In this document: in pieces, positions 18,901-27,157 of the stretch
How the letters are laid out: each line of letters begins with the position of its first letter
Numbering within the stretch: position 1 is the stretch's first letter
Assembly (NCBI RefSeq): GCF_030758615.1
Contig: NZ_CP132381.1
Location: 2,294,001 to 2,358,000, forward strand
Direction: 5' to 3'
DNA from: Gilliamella apis
GTDB lineage: Bacteria; Pseudomonadota; Gammaproteobacteria; Enterobacterales; Orbaceae
DNA length: 64,000 nt
Made by a program: the position numbers and the translations under genes
The notes under the pieces: generated by a model
Told to the model about the DNA's origin: nothing
Database searches by the model: none
The model's input: only the letters and a program-made list of their open reading frames with translations

Positions 18901-19283
18901 GCTTTGCCCAAATCATGCAATAGCGCAGCAATGGTTGCGATAAGTTGGATAGATGTGGCATATTGCCAACTATTTTCACTATCATTGCGTAATATATTGC
19001 GCTTAGTACGATTAGTTGGCACTCGGCCTTGTTGATTAAATTGGCTTTTATCACCAACAATCCAGAGTAGATCGGTTAGATTTTTTCCATGCGTCCAGTA
19101 ACAAGCAACGGCAGTATTTTTTCGTGCTGTTTTACGTAATAATTTATACAGTGTCTGTAAACCATCGGCAGTCATCGGCGTTTGCCAAGTTCGTTCACCA
19201 CAACGTTCAGCAAACTGATCGATAATACGACGAGTCTGAGTTAATGCATTTTTCTTGCATTGGCTAACCAGTAAAATATTCAT
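15960..19283 (-). CDS. cas3: Cas2-Cas3 fusion nuclease-helicase, type I-F
   Basis: In subtype I-F the Cas2 integrase subunit is fused to the Cas3 nuclease-helicase, which is recruited by Csy complex R-loops. The 1107-aa protein has an N-terminal Cas2-like domain (MNILLVSQCKKNALTQTRR, about 1-95), an HD nuclease motif (LLHDLGKA near residue 122), Walker A STGCGKT (near 426), the DEAD-like motif LDEPDD (near 588), SSATL (near 622) and the motif VI region QLVGRVWRHR (near 905). Length is typical. The start overlaps cas1 by 4 bp (ATGA). No frameshift or missing motif was seen. Confidence 0.97.
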   Translation of the reverse strand: MNILLVSQCKKNALTQTRRIIDQFAERCGERTWQTPMTADGLQTLYKLLRKTARKNTAVACYWTHGKNLTDLLWIVGDKSQFNQQGRVPTNRTKRNILRNDSENSWQYATSIQLIATIAALLHDLGKATVGFQDKLRKSRLAGDPFRHEWISLQLFLLMIRDCNTNQEVLTRLANFADHQQITPDWYKELAKTEKNDLSQLPLLAQWIGWLIVSHHRMPFLMPVRYKDCQNKQKDDFDISGLTIKSFFKTFKAVEQWVRNFNIEDSADFWQLKSDITLSQSWLKKLSRYASKAINHPPLMQLTNIDSLLLHLSRLSLMVADHNYSSISINDEEAQKVEDILIANTNKSQQANQRLDDHLLGVANLTARFARLLPKMNAELPAINQHKPFTQRTTIKRFQWQNHAFDLAKSYQQLSDDNGFFGVNMASTGCGKTLANGRIMYALSNPQRGVRFTIALGLRVLTLQTGKALRERLHLTDEHLAILVGGRATKTLFELENQPKITKNENEINQETLGCESIESLVDEYIDVAESGIADCELGTIIENSKARQLIYAPIVTCTVDHLMQASECLRGGKYIAPTLRLLTADLILDEPDDFDQRDLPALARLVYLAGLYGSKVLLSSATLTPDLIGGLFDAYQAGRKIWNQNTGRSNQGIICGWFDEYQQSFEQIADTVNFKHHHTKFIEKRIDKLQQGTIRRRGQILELLNYPFNKKENSELGYALLAQQLLDQAYHFHLQHHQQDPQTNKKISVGLMRFAHIDDVMSLTKQIYQQTELPANVQFHLVVYHARQLLLLRSQLEEKLDRILNRSDVNKLFQQPEIRAAIKDSDKQHHIFIVIGTPVTEVGRDHDYDWAIVEPSSMRSIIQLVGRVWRHRPEKTAESANVAILGSNLEAMKNGNNLGVNSACFTKPGFEQKPLFLLKTHKTEQLITSEQLANINAVPRIMTDLQAGLTLAELEHKVMANLFPINASKSNYVTSYWQTDLAHHHCVHLQLISPFRLQEQPQDEYICQLDDNGKYRFSYAEIAWQKPNEQCEDTQNYNFKYDNWQFTNPLIQPWLTNTVEQAITQIAEYFPDKNHYRLANEFCTINVNSETRWCFHPYFGFYKDRS

Positions 19284-20233
19284 GTTCTATCTGCTATCTG
19301 CTTCAATGTATCAATAATCATATCCAGCGCACCTAACTGAGCAAATTGAGAAATACATGCTTGTCGGAACTCTTTTTCGCTATCACCTTGTTTAGCTGAT
19401 ATAAAAGCTTGTGGTAACACTATGCCATCTTTAATAATATCAGCAGCATCAAATACTAGCCCCCCACGTCTGGTTTTGCCATGTAATATAGCCAGACCAT
19501 GTGGTAAGCCTAATACCCAACAAGCTGTTGCTCCTAATCCATAAGCTAAATAATTACCATGATCTAGAAATTGATTAGCAGGATCATAATGCTTGCCGCG
19601 TGAGCCTTGCTGCCGTTTAAAATTATCATCTTGTAAAGTCAGTTGATTTGCCATGCCATAAAGGCGTTTGCTGATGCGCCCTTCAGCAGCTAACAATGCT
19701 TGACTCGTTGCCGCATCTTGAAATTGTTTTTCAGCATCGTTTAACAACGTAGTGAGTTGCTTATCGTCAATTTGCCAATCAAATTTCGGCCAACATTGCT
19801 GAATGATTTTGAGTCGCTGTTGTTGAAGAGTTTTCGCAGCTTGTAGGCGGAGATTATCGTCAAACCAGAATTGACACCAACTTTGCAGATATTCGGTTGC
19901 ACGATATTCACTTTGCGGTGAAAAAAATTGGCAGGCAAATTCCGATTCTGTTGAGGAAAATAGAGGCGTTCCCCCTCCCCCACAAAAGCCAATCATAACT
20001 CCTGCTCGGGAAAGTTCACGCACTGCAGCTTGAGTTAATGAAGTGCCGGTACCAAGTAAAATACAGCTAGTATTAGCTATTGGAATGTTCCAATATAATG
20101 ACTGCTGACCTTGATCGGTCACATATTCAACTCGACCACCATTGACTAAAACTCGACAATGCTCCAAATAATAGATATTAGCACGCTTAGAATGTAAAAT
20201 CGTTTTAAGATCAGACGAATGAATCAAATCCAT
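19280..20233 (-). CDS. cas1: Cas1 integrase, type I-F
   Basis: Metal-dependent integrase that inserts new spacers at the leader end, working with Cas2-3. The 317-aa protein shows the N-terminal beta domain with NIYYLEHCRVLVNGGRVEYV (near 20), and catalytic residues in LAAEGRISKRLYG (Glu near 155), the HG pair in LGLPHGLAILHG (near 240-250) and Asp in VFDAADIIKD. It is the first gene of the cas1-cas3 unit. A repeat-like hairpin lies about 110 bp upstream, in its leader. Confidence 0.96.
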   Translation of the reverse strand: MDLIHSSDLKTILHSKRANIYYLEHCRVLVNGGRVEYVTDQGQQSLYWNIPIANTSCILLGTGTSLTQAAVRELSRAGVMIGFCGGGGTPLFSSTESEFACQFFSPQSEYRATEYLQSWCQFWFDDNLRLQAAKTLQQQRLKIIQQCWPKFDWQIDDKQLTTLLNDAEKQFQDAATSQALLAAEGRISKRLYGMANQLTLQDDNFKRQQGSRGKHYDPANQFLDHGNYLAYGLGATACWVLGLPHGLAILHGKTRRGGLVFDAADIIKDGIVLPQAFISAKQGDSEKEFRQACISQFAQLGALDMIIDTLKQIADRT

Positions 20234-20332
20234 GATAATAAGTAAATAAACTCAAGTTCTAGATAGCAATAAATTAACATTGTTTTATTTATAAAACGAG
20301 TCTTTTAAATAATTATCTAAGAGATTTAATAA

Positions 20333-20360
20333 ATGATTTTACCGCCTATACGGCATGAAT
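20333..20360 (-). promoter_or_regulatory. Solitary I-F repeat-like hairpin upstream of cas1
   Basis: The plus strand has ACCGCCTATACGGCATGAA, sharing GCCTATACGGCA and TGAA with the common I-F repeat but one base shorter between them. In crRNA sense the hairpin is GCC-GTATA-GGC with a flanking wobble pair, the Cas6f recognition shape. The 8-nt handle is not conserved (TAAAATCA). It sits in the cas1 leader or promoter region. It could be a Cas6f cleavage site or a repeat relic. The rest of the 370-bp interval 20234-20603 shows no gene. Confidence 0.5.
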
Positions 20361-20603
20361 CTCATAGTAAGTTATTTTCTTTTTAAGTTAATACTTAAAT
20401 CATATAATAAACTGTTTAATTGAGGTTTTTGCTAATTATTATTGAATAGCTTAGATGATTTTTTAAATCTGAAGGTATTTTGGGATTAACTTATCAAGTA
20501 CAAGTTTTTTATTTCTATTAAAAAAATTATATTGCTCTAAAAATTGATCTATTTACTAAAACCGACTTTTATTGCTAATTACATTACGAGACTTAGAAAA
20601 AAT

Positions 20604-21458
20604 TTATTTGATTAATTTATCATTAATATGATTATCATTTTGAATAGAAGTATAAGTAAAGTTTCGCCATGAGAGACGGTTTCGCATGGCTCTTTGATAA
20701 TTACCTGGTGTTACCCCAAAATTCCGCCGGAAAATAGCAATAAATCCACTAATATTGTCATAACCTAAATATAAAGATATTTCTGTAATTGGTTTTCCAG
20801 CAGCAAGCAATTCTAACGCTTTTAACATGCGCAGTTTCTGACGCCATTCGGTGAAATTAAATCCGGTTTCATTGGTAAATCGACGTGTTAATGAACGTCG
20901 GGAAATACCAGCCCAAACGCCCCATTCATTAATGTTTCTATCATCACTAGGATTATCAGACAAAGCTAAAGCGATTTTTAACAGACGCATATCTTTTGGC
21001 ATTGGCAGTGCTAACTCAACTTGCGGGCTGGTTCTAATCTCGTCAAGTATCACGGCAATTAATCGCTTCTGTTCTGGTTGCAGTTCTGAATTATGCCATG
21101 ACATGGTTCGGTTAATTGCTTCGCGCAATAAGTCAGATAATTCTAAAATGCATGGTTTGATAGGTAGTTTAGCACATGCATTTTTTTGTATATAGATACT
21201 CCATCCTTCAAATTGTCCATGCGTTCCAAGAAGACTATGTTGTACATTCGGGGGGATCCAGACTGCATGAGTTGCGGGCACTATCCATTGACTACTTTCT
21301 GCTTCAATTGAAATTAATCCCTGTAATGTACCAAGTAACTGTCCTCTCGAATGACCATGACGTTGTGTCACTCTTTGTGAAGAGTGGCTGGCTGTTGATA
21401 TGATCATCGGTTCGCTATCAGAAGAAGCAAACTGTGGAGAAATGAGTGGAGTATTCAT
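20604..21458 (-). CDS. AraC-family transcriptional regulator
   Basis: The 284-aa protein has an N-terminal cupin-like sensor (RHGHSRGQLLGTLQGLISIE, VPATHAVWIPPNVQHS near residues 33-75) and a C-terminal AraC double HTH (ISRRSLTRRFTNETGFNFTEWRQ near 208, and PITEISLYLGYDNISGFIAIFRR near 235). This layout is common for repressors or activators of neighbouring efflux genes. It is divergent from the MFS transporter starting at 21778, its likely target. The pair sits as cargo between cas1 and array 2. Confidence 0.88.
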   Translation of the reverse strand: MNTPLISPQFASSDSEPMIISTASHSSQRVTQRHGHSRGQLLGTLQGLISIEAESSQWIVPATHAVWIPPNVQHSLLGTHGQFEGWSIYIQKNACAKLPIKPCILELSDLLREAINRTMSWHNSELQPEQKRLIAVILDEIRTSPQVELALPMPKDMRLLKIALALSDNPSDDRNINEWGVWAGISRRSLTRRFTNETGFNFTEWRQKLRMLKALELLAAGKPITEISLYLGYDNISGFIAIFRRNFGVTPGNYQRAMRNRLSWRNFTYTSIQNDNHINDKLIK

Positions 21459-21777
21459 TTATATGGCCCCAATGGGATATTTTGTGGCTTAAATTGGCTA
21501 GTAAAACGCTATTCTACTGGCTATCCTAAAGTCTTCTCAATTAAGTTAAAGGTAACACGTTAGCAATAAATAGATAAGTTGTAAATCAACAAAATAATCG
21601 TTTTTTAGACAAATTAATTGGTAATTTTCAAATTTATTAATTGCTTAATAGTCTGGTTTTAATAAGGAAACAGATACATGAAAGAAAAACATAAAAATTA
21701 TAAAGAAATTACATCATCAACATTCAATGGAATATATACACAAGGCGCAACTAAATATAATATGGAAAGGATTTAAT

Positions 21778-23142
21778 ATGAAACAATCGCTAGACCTGAC
21801 CATTTCAGAAAGAAAGTTGGTATTTGCGATGACGCTATCTAGTATATTACCATTATTAGATAGCAGTATTGTTAATGTTATTTTACCCGCTATTTCGAAT
21901 GACATTAATGCCTCTTATGCTTATATACAATGGGCGGTTACCATATATATGCTTGCTTGCGCAGCTGGTATATTACTATCACTTTATGTGCATAAAAATT
22001 TTGGGCTTAAGAAAGCATGGATCGGCTCAATTTTTGTTTTTCTTGCTGGTTCTATAATGGTTGGATTTTCATATAATCTGGTTTCTTTAATCTTGTTCAG
22101 ATGCCTACAAGGTTTTGGTGCAGGAATATTAATACCTATCACTCAATCGATAATAGCAACTCATTTTGCTAAGCAAAGGCTAAAGCCGGTTATGGCATTG
22201 ATTGCTATTCCGTCAGTCTTTGCCCCAGCACTAGGACCAATTTTTGGCGCAATCCTATCGGAACAATTAAATTGGAGAATTGCTTTTTTTATCAACATAC
22301 CTTTGGCGCTTTTAGCTTTTTTCTTTGGTAGGACAACAATACCAGAGACTAAAACATCTAAATATAATATGAATATTTATGTATTTATGACATTTTTAAT
22401 TGCTTTAATCCTATTTTTCATCTCAATTAAAAATATCACGACAGAACATTTTTTTGGTACTTCTAATATTATTATGCTGGTTTTCGCAATTGGTTTGATG
22501 ATGGTTTCGCTTATTACTAATAATAAGTCAGACAATAAACTAATCGATTTAAGTGCATTTAATTGCTATCAATACTCTCTGGCAATAATTATGGGATTTC
22601 TGACATCACTTATCTTTTTCGGTTTCATGATTTTTTTTCCTTTAATACAAGCAATAAATGAAAATATATCCATTACTTATATTGGGATGCTACTTGCCCT
22701 ACAAGGTGTAGGAGCTTGGTTGGCGAGAAAATTTATTTATAAATCTTTAAGAGAGATAAATTCATTTCTAATTATTGGTATAGGTTTAATAATATCAGCA
22801 ATAAGTATATTAATAATTCAAGTAGGTGGAAACGCCTCTGAAATCATCGGTTTTACTGTTAGAGGCTCCGGATTAGGTGTTGCTACGATTGCTGTTCTCT
22901 CTTCTCCATTTGAGTTTTGTGAAAAAAATCAGATTAAGGATACAAGTGCTATCACTCGTGTGATACAGCAAATTGGAGGTGCATTTGGAAGCGTATTATC
23001 AGGAATATTAATCAACCTAACTCTAGATCAAATAATTTCAGTAAATTGCGCCTATCAGATAATGTTTTTTCTATCTCTTGTATTTGGTATTATTGCTGTT
23101 ATTGCCTATATTTTCTCTTATCGAGTGAATACAAAAAGTTAG
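21778..23142 (+). CDS. MFS transporter, DHA2-like drug exporter
   Basis: The 454-aa protein has about 14 hydrophobic helices, with LDSSIVNVILPAISNDI near residue 28 (DHA2 motif D1) and FRCLQGFGAGILIPITQ near 104. The ATG at 21778 has AAAGGA 7-8 nt upstream; the longer frame from 21727 adds 17 residues without a ribosome site. Its codons are AT-richer than its neighbours, which may point to transfer. Probably controlled by the divergent AraC-type gene. Substrate unknown. Confidence 0.82.
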   Translation: MKQSLDLTISERKLVFAMTLSSILPLLDSSIVNVILPAISNDINASYAYIQWAVTIYMLACAAGILLSLYVHKNFGLKKAWIGSIFVFLAGSIMVGFSYNLVSLILFRCLQGFGAGILIPITQSIIATHFAKQRLKPVMALIAIPSVFAPALGPIFGAILSEQLNWRIAFFINIPLALLAFFFGRTTIPETKTSKYNMNIYVFMTFLIALILFFISIKNITTEHFFGTSNIIMLVFAIGLMMVSLITNNKSDNKLIDLSAFNCYQYSLAIIMGFLTSLIFFGFMIFFPLIQAINENISITYIGMLLALQGVGAWLARKFIYKSLREINSFLIIGIGLIISAISILIIQVGGNASEIIGFTVRGSGLGVATIAVLSSPFEFCEKNQIKDTSAITRVIQQIGGAFGSVLSGILINLTLDQIISVNCAYQIMFFLSLVFGIIAVIAYIFSYRVNTKS

Positions 23143-23148
23143 TATACA

Positions 23149-23178
23149 AAAAAACTGAACATGTGAGTTCAGTTTTTT
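23149..23178 (+). terminator. Terminator of the MFS gene
   Basis: AAAAAACTGAAC and GTTCAGTTTTTT form a 12-bp stem with a 6-nt loop and a T-run just before array 2. It can also stop array 2 transcripts coming from the right. Confidence 0.85.
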
Positions 23179-23194
23179 AGCTTATTTAGCAATA

Positions 23195-23702
23195 CCACTA
23201 AGCCACCTATACGGCGTTGAACATCATCTGTTAATTCTGGTGCTAACATGAATGTTTCTAAACCACCTATACGGCGTTGAACACTTGATGGCTAGTCGGT
23301 CTCTCTCGAGGCTATTTCTAAACCACCTATACGGCGTTGAACTTAATGAAGGGTTAACTGATTTTACTAAAAGATTTCTAAACCACCTATACGGCGTTGA
23401 ACGTACTTTGCAGTTTATGGGTGCCCCTCGTACTTTTCTAAACCACCTATACGGCGTTGAACAAATCAGTAACTGGCATATTTCGAAATGAGCCTTTCTA
23501 AACCACCTATACGGCGTTGAACTTGATCCGAATCGTGTAATTTTGAGTTGTCAATTTCTAAACCACCTATACGGCGTTGAACTTATTTTCGCTGACACAG
23601 ACAGCAATTTGACTTTTCTAAACCACCTATACGGCGTTGAACATTTAATTTGCGGGTATAATCACAACTTAACTTTTCTAAACCACCTATACGGCGTTGA
23701 AC
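23195..23702 (-). CRISPR. CRISPR array 2, subtype I-F, 9 repeats and 8 spacers
   Basis: 28-bp repeats start at 23195 (degenerate, leader-distal), then 23255 and every 60 bp to 23675; spacers are 32 bp. In crRNA sense (minus) the repeat begins GTTCAA, folds as CGCC-GTATA-GGTG and ends TTTAGAAA. The leader is on the right (23703 onward). Spacer 4 (23403-23434) is identical to spacer 3 of array 1. Compared with array 1, seven repeat positions differ, six of them in paired stem positions. Confidence 0.97.
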
Positions 23703-23840
23703 TAGAAACCAATATAATATAATCATTGTTCAAATAAAGGTAAATGATAATTTTGATATTAAAAACCCTTTTTTTGCGGTTAATTTCAACTATCTGATTT
23801 TTATCAGATTAATTTTGATGTAAAAAAAAGGGTTTATCAT
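23703..23840 (-). promoter_or_regulatory. Leader of CRISPR array 2
   Basis: Shares with the array 1 leader the TAGAAAC start, CATTGTT and the inverted repeat AAAAACCCTTTTTTT (23761-23775) against AAAAAAAAGGGTTT (23822-23835). A small inner hairpin ATCTGAT/ATCAGAT lies between the arms. Confidence 0.7.
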
Positions 23841-23869
23841 TGATTTAAAATATAGACTTTGGGAAATGC

Positions 23870-23909
23870 AAAAACCCCGTTCCTCAAAATTTTGAGGAAC
23901 GGGGTTTTT
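23870..23909. terminator. Perfect 40-bp palindrome, likely strong bidirectional terminator
   Basis: Left arm AAAAACCCCGTTCCTCAAAA is followed at once by its exact reverse complement. It combines a GC-rich stem with T-runs on both strands, between the array 2 leader and yfcA. Half-copies of the same arm occur at 9832, 10218, 10604, 11092, 52993 and 56975. Confidence 0.8.
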
Positions 23910-23982
23910 AATTGGCTAATGTATTCTTGGTTGTTAGCTTATTGATTGTACTAAAACTGATTCTAAATTTTATTAGCGATGA

Positions 23983-24735
23983 TTAAAAGAAGTTTTCATA
24001 GATTAATTTGACACTCATAATGGTTGAAACGGTAATTAACATTGGTCTTATTAATTTTCGTCCTTTAGCTATAACCATTTTTGCACCTAATCTTGCGCCA
24101 ATAAATTGGCCAACTAACATAACTAAACCAATTGACCATACCACTTCACCGCCAGCAATAAAGAAGATTAATCCTGCTAAATTAGAGGTAAAATTGAGTA
24201 CTTTGGTATGAGCGGTTGCTTTAGTTAAATTGAATCCAGCCAGAGTAATATATGCGAGTGCATAGAATGATCCTGCACCGGGCCCAAAAAAACCATCATA
24301 AAAGCCAATAATCAACGCAGGAATCAAAGCAAACTGTAAAACCGAAAGCCGACTATTACGATCACTATCTCCGATTGTTGGTGATAGTAGAAAATAAAGT
24401 CCTACGCTAATGGTTAATATTGGTAACAATAATTTTAAGAAATCCGCTTGTATATGCATGACTGATAATGTACCAAGAGCGGACCCAATGAATGCACAAG
24501 CAATCGCCCATTTTTGCTGTTTTAAATCAACCATACGCTGGCGAATAAAATAGAAACTAGCAGAAAACGAACCGCCACAACTTTGTAATTTATTAGTGGC
24601 TAACGCACTAGCTGGTGGTAATCCTACAGCAAGTAGTGCTGGTACTGTTAATAGTCCACCGCCACCAGCAATTGAATCAATAAAGCCTGCTAACGTCGCA
24701 ATTAAAAAAAGTAAAACCAGTAATTCGTAACTCAT
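23983..24735 (-). CDS. yfcA: TSUP-family inner-membrane protein YfcA
   Basis: Member of the TauE/SafE sulfite-exporter family (DUF81), predicted to move sulfur-containing or organic anions; substrate not proven for YfcA. The 250-aa protein has about 8 hydrophobic helices and the family signatures GFIDSIAGGGGLLTVPALLAVG (residues 17-38) and FYDGFFGPGAGSF (near 144). It is 2 bp after aroC. The order prmB-aroC-yfcA matches enterobacteria, except that mepA is missing between aroC and yfcA. Confidence 0.9.
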   Translation of the reverse strand: MSYELLVLLFLIATLAGFIDSIAGGGGLLTVPALLAVGLPPASALATNKLQSCGGSFSASFYFIRQRMVDLKQQKWAIACAFIGSALGTLSVMHIQADFLKLLLPILTISVGLYFLLSPTIGDSDRNSRLSVLQFALIPALIIGFYDGFFGPGAGSFYALAYITLAGFNLTKATAHTKVLNFTSNLAGLIFFIAGGEVVWSIGLVMLVGQFIGARLGAKMVIAKGRKLIRPMLITVSTIMSVKLIYENFF

Positions 24736-24737
24736 GA

Positions 24738-25805
24738 TTATTTTACTTCACTACATTGGGCCCGATAGCGAAGATAATGATCCATTAATACGATCGCGAC
24801 CATTGCTTCAGCAATAGGCACTGCTCGAATACCGACACAAGGATCATGTCTACCATGGGTTGAAACTTCAACACTTTCTCCATTAATATTAATTGATTGT
24901 CCAGCAATCTCAATACTTGGAGTTGGTTTTAATGCTATGCTGCTAATGATAGTTTGTCCCGAGCTAATTCCCCCCAAAATACCACCAGCATGATTTGATA
25001 AAAATCCTTGCGGGGTTATTTCGTCACGATTTTCACTACCACGTTTATTAACCGCAGCAAAACCATCACCAATTTCAACCCCTTTTACTGCATTAATGCT
25101 CATTAATGCATGGGCAAGATCAGCATCTAATTTATCAAAGACTGGCTCTCCTAAACCGACCGGAACATTTTCTGCCACAATGCAGACTTTAGCGCCAACT
25201 GAATCGCCATCTTTTTTAAGCTGCCTTAATAGTTGATCAAGTGCTTCTAGTTTACTTTCATCTGGGCAGAAAAAAGGATTTTGATCGACCTGTTGCCAAT
25301 CATTTAATTGACACTGGATATCACCCATTTGAGCTAAATAACCACGAATGGTAATACCTAACTTTTCATGTAAATATTTTTTGGCAATAGCACCTGCCGC
25401 AACACGCATGGCTGTTTCACGTGCCGATGACCGACCACCACCACGGTAATCCCGAATACCATATTTTTTTTGGTAGGTATAATCGGCATGGCTCGGTCTA
25501 AAAATATCTTTTATTTTGCTGTAATCTTGTGAACGTTGGTCGGTGTTTTCAATTAATAATCCAATACTTGTACCTGTAGTCACACCTTCAAATACCCCGG
25601 ATAGGATTTTTACTTGATCAGCTTCTCGACGTTGCGTAGTATAACGAGATGAACCAGGACGGCGGCGATCAAGATCGTGTTGCATATCGGATTCGCTTAA
25701 ATTCATTCCGGGTGGTACGCCATCAACAATACAACCTAATGCAGTACCATGTGATTCACCAAAGGTAGTGACTTTAAATAATTTACCAATTGAATTTCCA
25801 GCCAT
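24738..25805 (-). CDS. aroC: Chorismate synthase
   Basis: Last step of the shikimate pathway: EPSP to chorismate, using reduced FMN. The 355-aa protein begins [20 protein letters not shown] and contains [26 protein letters not shown] (near 48) and [23 protein letters not shown] (near 125), all signature regions. It lies in an operon with prmB upstream (34 bp) and yfcA downstream. It supplies chorismate to PheA, also encoded in this window. Confidence 0.96.
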   Translation of the reverse strand: MAGNSIGKLFKVTTFGESHGTALGCIVDGVPPGMNLSESDMQHDLDRRRPGSSRYTTQRREADQVKILSGVFEGVTTGTSIGLLIENTDQRSQDYSKIKDIFRPSHADYTYQKKYGIRDYRGGGRSSARETAMRVAAGAIAKKYLHEKLGITIRGYLAQMGDIQCQLNDWQQVDQNPFFCPDESKLEALDQLLRQLKKDGDSVGAKVCIVAENVPVGLGEPVFDKLDADLAHALMSINAVKGVEIGDGFAAVNKRGSENRDEITPQGFLSNHAGGILGGISSGQTIISSIALKPTPSIEIAGQSININGESVEVSTHGRHDPCVGIRAVPIAEAMVAIVLMDHYLRYRAQCSEVK

Positions 25806-25839
25806 AGTTCTTATTCCAATTTTTTATTTTATAGTTAAT

Positions 25840-26733
25840 TTATTTAAAATAGTGCTGATAAGTCTTCAAGTCAGCCTGCGTGATTGCAAATACGCCGAAT
25901 CCACCTTGCTCAAAACTGATCCAATTAAAGGGTACATCTGGATATTGTTCTTGTAAAGACACCCAGCTATTACCAACTTCACAGACTAATACACCATCCG
26001 GTGTTAGATAGTCACAAGCATCGTGTAAAATTCTTTTTGCTAAGTCTAATCCATCAAATCCTGCTTCGAGTGCTAATTTTGGCTCATATAAAAACTCGTC
26101 AGGAAGATCACTCATATCTTCATCATCGACGTAAGGAGGATTAGTCACAATTAGGTCATATTTTTTATTCTCTAATTGATTAAATAGATCTGATAAAATT
26201 GGTGTAACTTGATATTGCATATCATGCAATTCAATATTAGTTTGAGCGACATCTAATGCTTCTAATGAAATATCGGTAATATCAACTTGAGCATCAGGAA
26301 ATGCATAAGCACAAGCAATACCAATACACCCACTACCAGTACAGAGATCTAAAATATTTTTTGGTTCACTACTGATTATATCTTTAAACTGATTATTAAT
26401 CAGTTCACCAATAGGAGAACGTGGAATTAAGACCCGTTCATCAACGTAAAAACTATGACCACAGAACCACGCTTGATTAGTTAGGTAAGGTGTTGGTAAG
26501 CGATCATTAATACGTTTGTTGATGATCTCATTTAGTTGTTGTTTTTCATCATTAGTCAGATTTGCAGCATAAAATTCTGGAGGAATAAATAGTGATAAGC
26601 CTAGCGTAGCTAAGATAAGTTGTTTAGCTTCATCGATAGGGTTATCGGTGCCATGGCCTAAAAAGATATCCGATTGACTAAGTTGCGAAGTGGTCCAGCG
26701 TATATAATCCTGAACAGTGCGTAAGTTTTCCAT
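25840..26733 (-). CDS. prmB: 50S ribosomal protein L3 glutamine methyltransferase PrmB
   Basis: SAM-dependent methyltransferase that modifies Gln150 of ribosomal protein L3. The 297-aa protein has the Rossmann motif LDLCTGSGCIGIA (near 132) and the catalytic NPPY tetrapeptide in LIVTNPPYVDDEDM (near 200), followed by EPKLALEAGFDGLDL typical of PrmB rather than PrmC. It heads the prmB-aroC-yfcA unit. The first Met at 26733 fits known N-termini. Confidence 0.92.
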   Translation of the reverse strand: MENLRTVQDYIRWTTSQLSQSDIFLGHGTDNPIDEAKQLILATLGLSLFIPPEFYAANLTNDEKQQLNEIINKRINDRLPTPYLTNQAWFCGHSFYVDERVLIPRSPIGELINNQFKDIISSEPKNILDLCTGSGCIGIACAYAFPDAQVDITDISLEALDVAQTNIELHDMQYQVTPILSDLFNQLENKKYDLIVTNPPYVDDEDMSDLPDEFLYEPKLALEAGFDGLDLAKRILHDACDYLTPDGVLVCEVGNSWVSLQEQYPDVPFNWISFEQGGFGVFAITQADLKTYQHYFK

Positions 26734-26881
26734 AGTAACTCCGAAAGATCGTGGAGAGGAAGAGATTAATCGTCACGTCAGGTCATTAAAGCTGAGGTAA
26801 ATGCCAAGACCATATTAATAGATTTTATTGGCAATGCTAAAGAACCTAATGGCTCTTTCCTTCGATGACTAAATAAATATT

Positions 26882-26969
26882 TATGGCGGTGAGGAAGGGA
26901 TTCGAACCCTTGATACGTTGCCGTATACACACTTTCCAGGCGTGCTCCTTCAACCACTCGGACACCTCA
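26882..26969 (-). tRNA. tRNA-Ser (anticodon GGA)
   Basis: Class II tRNA on the minus strand: acceptor GGTGAGG/CCTCACC, D arm with GGTTGAAGG, anticodon loop CTGGAAA giving GGA, a variable arm and T loop GGTTCGAACCC. The discriminator G and CCA end are encoded. Length 88 nt. Confidence 0.95.
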
Positions 26970-27038
26970 CCTTAATTTAGCCCTGCTTTTTGAAAGCAGG
27001 GTGCATACTATAATTATCTGCAAACAATTAATCAAGTG

Positions 27039-27128
27039 TTAATTCATGCAAACGATGGTTCCAAATACAGCAAAAACAGCTAAAACAAGAACCGTTGCGA
27101 TTAAAGCATATTTTAAATTGATACTCAT
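27039..27128 (-). CDS. 29-aa single-pass membrane miniprotein
   Basis: The ATG at 27128 has AAGGAA 9 nt upstream. The product starts MSINLKYALIATVLVLAVF and ends with a Cys (IVCMN). It is one hydrophobic helix after a short polar N-terminus, like small inner-membrane regulators. It is not MgrB by sequence. It lies between prc and tRNA-Ser, 29 bp after prc, and may be in the prc operon. Function unknown. Confidence 0.55.
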   Translation of the reverse strand: MSINLKYALIATVLVLAVFAVFGTIVCMN

Positions 27129-27157
27129 AATACTTATTCCTTACTTTTTGTTTATCA

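Noticed and set aside
20350..20366. Second target of the mini-CRISPR seed upstream of cas1 (TATGAGATT)
   Set aside because: PAM would be AC instead of CC and pairing stops at position 9; short matches are common in AT-rich DNA. Mentioned only as a weak hint.
23252..23491. 79-codon ORF over CRISPR array 2
   Set aside because: Same artefact of the 60-bp period, giving repeated FLNHLYGVE.
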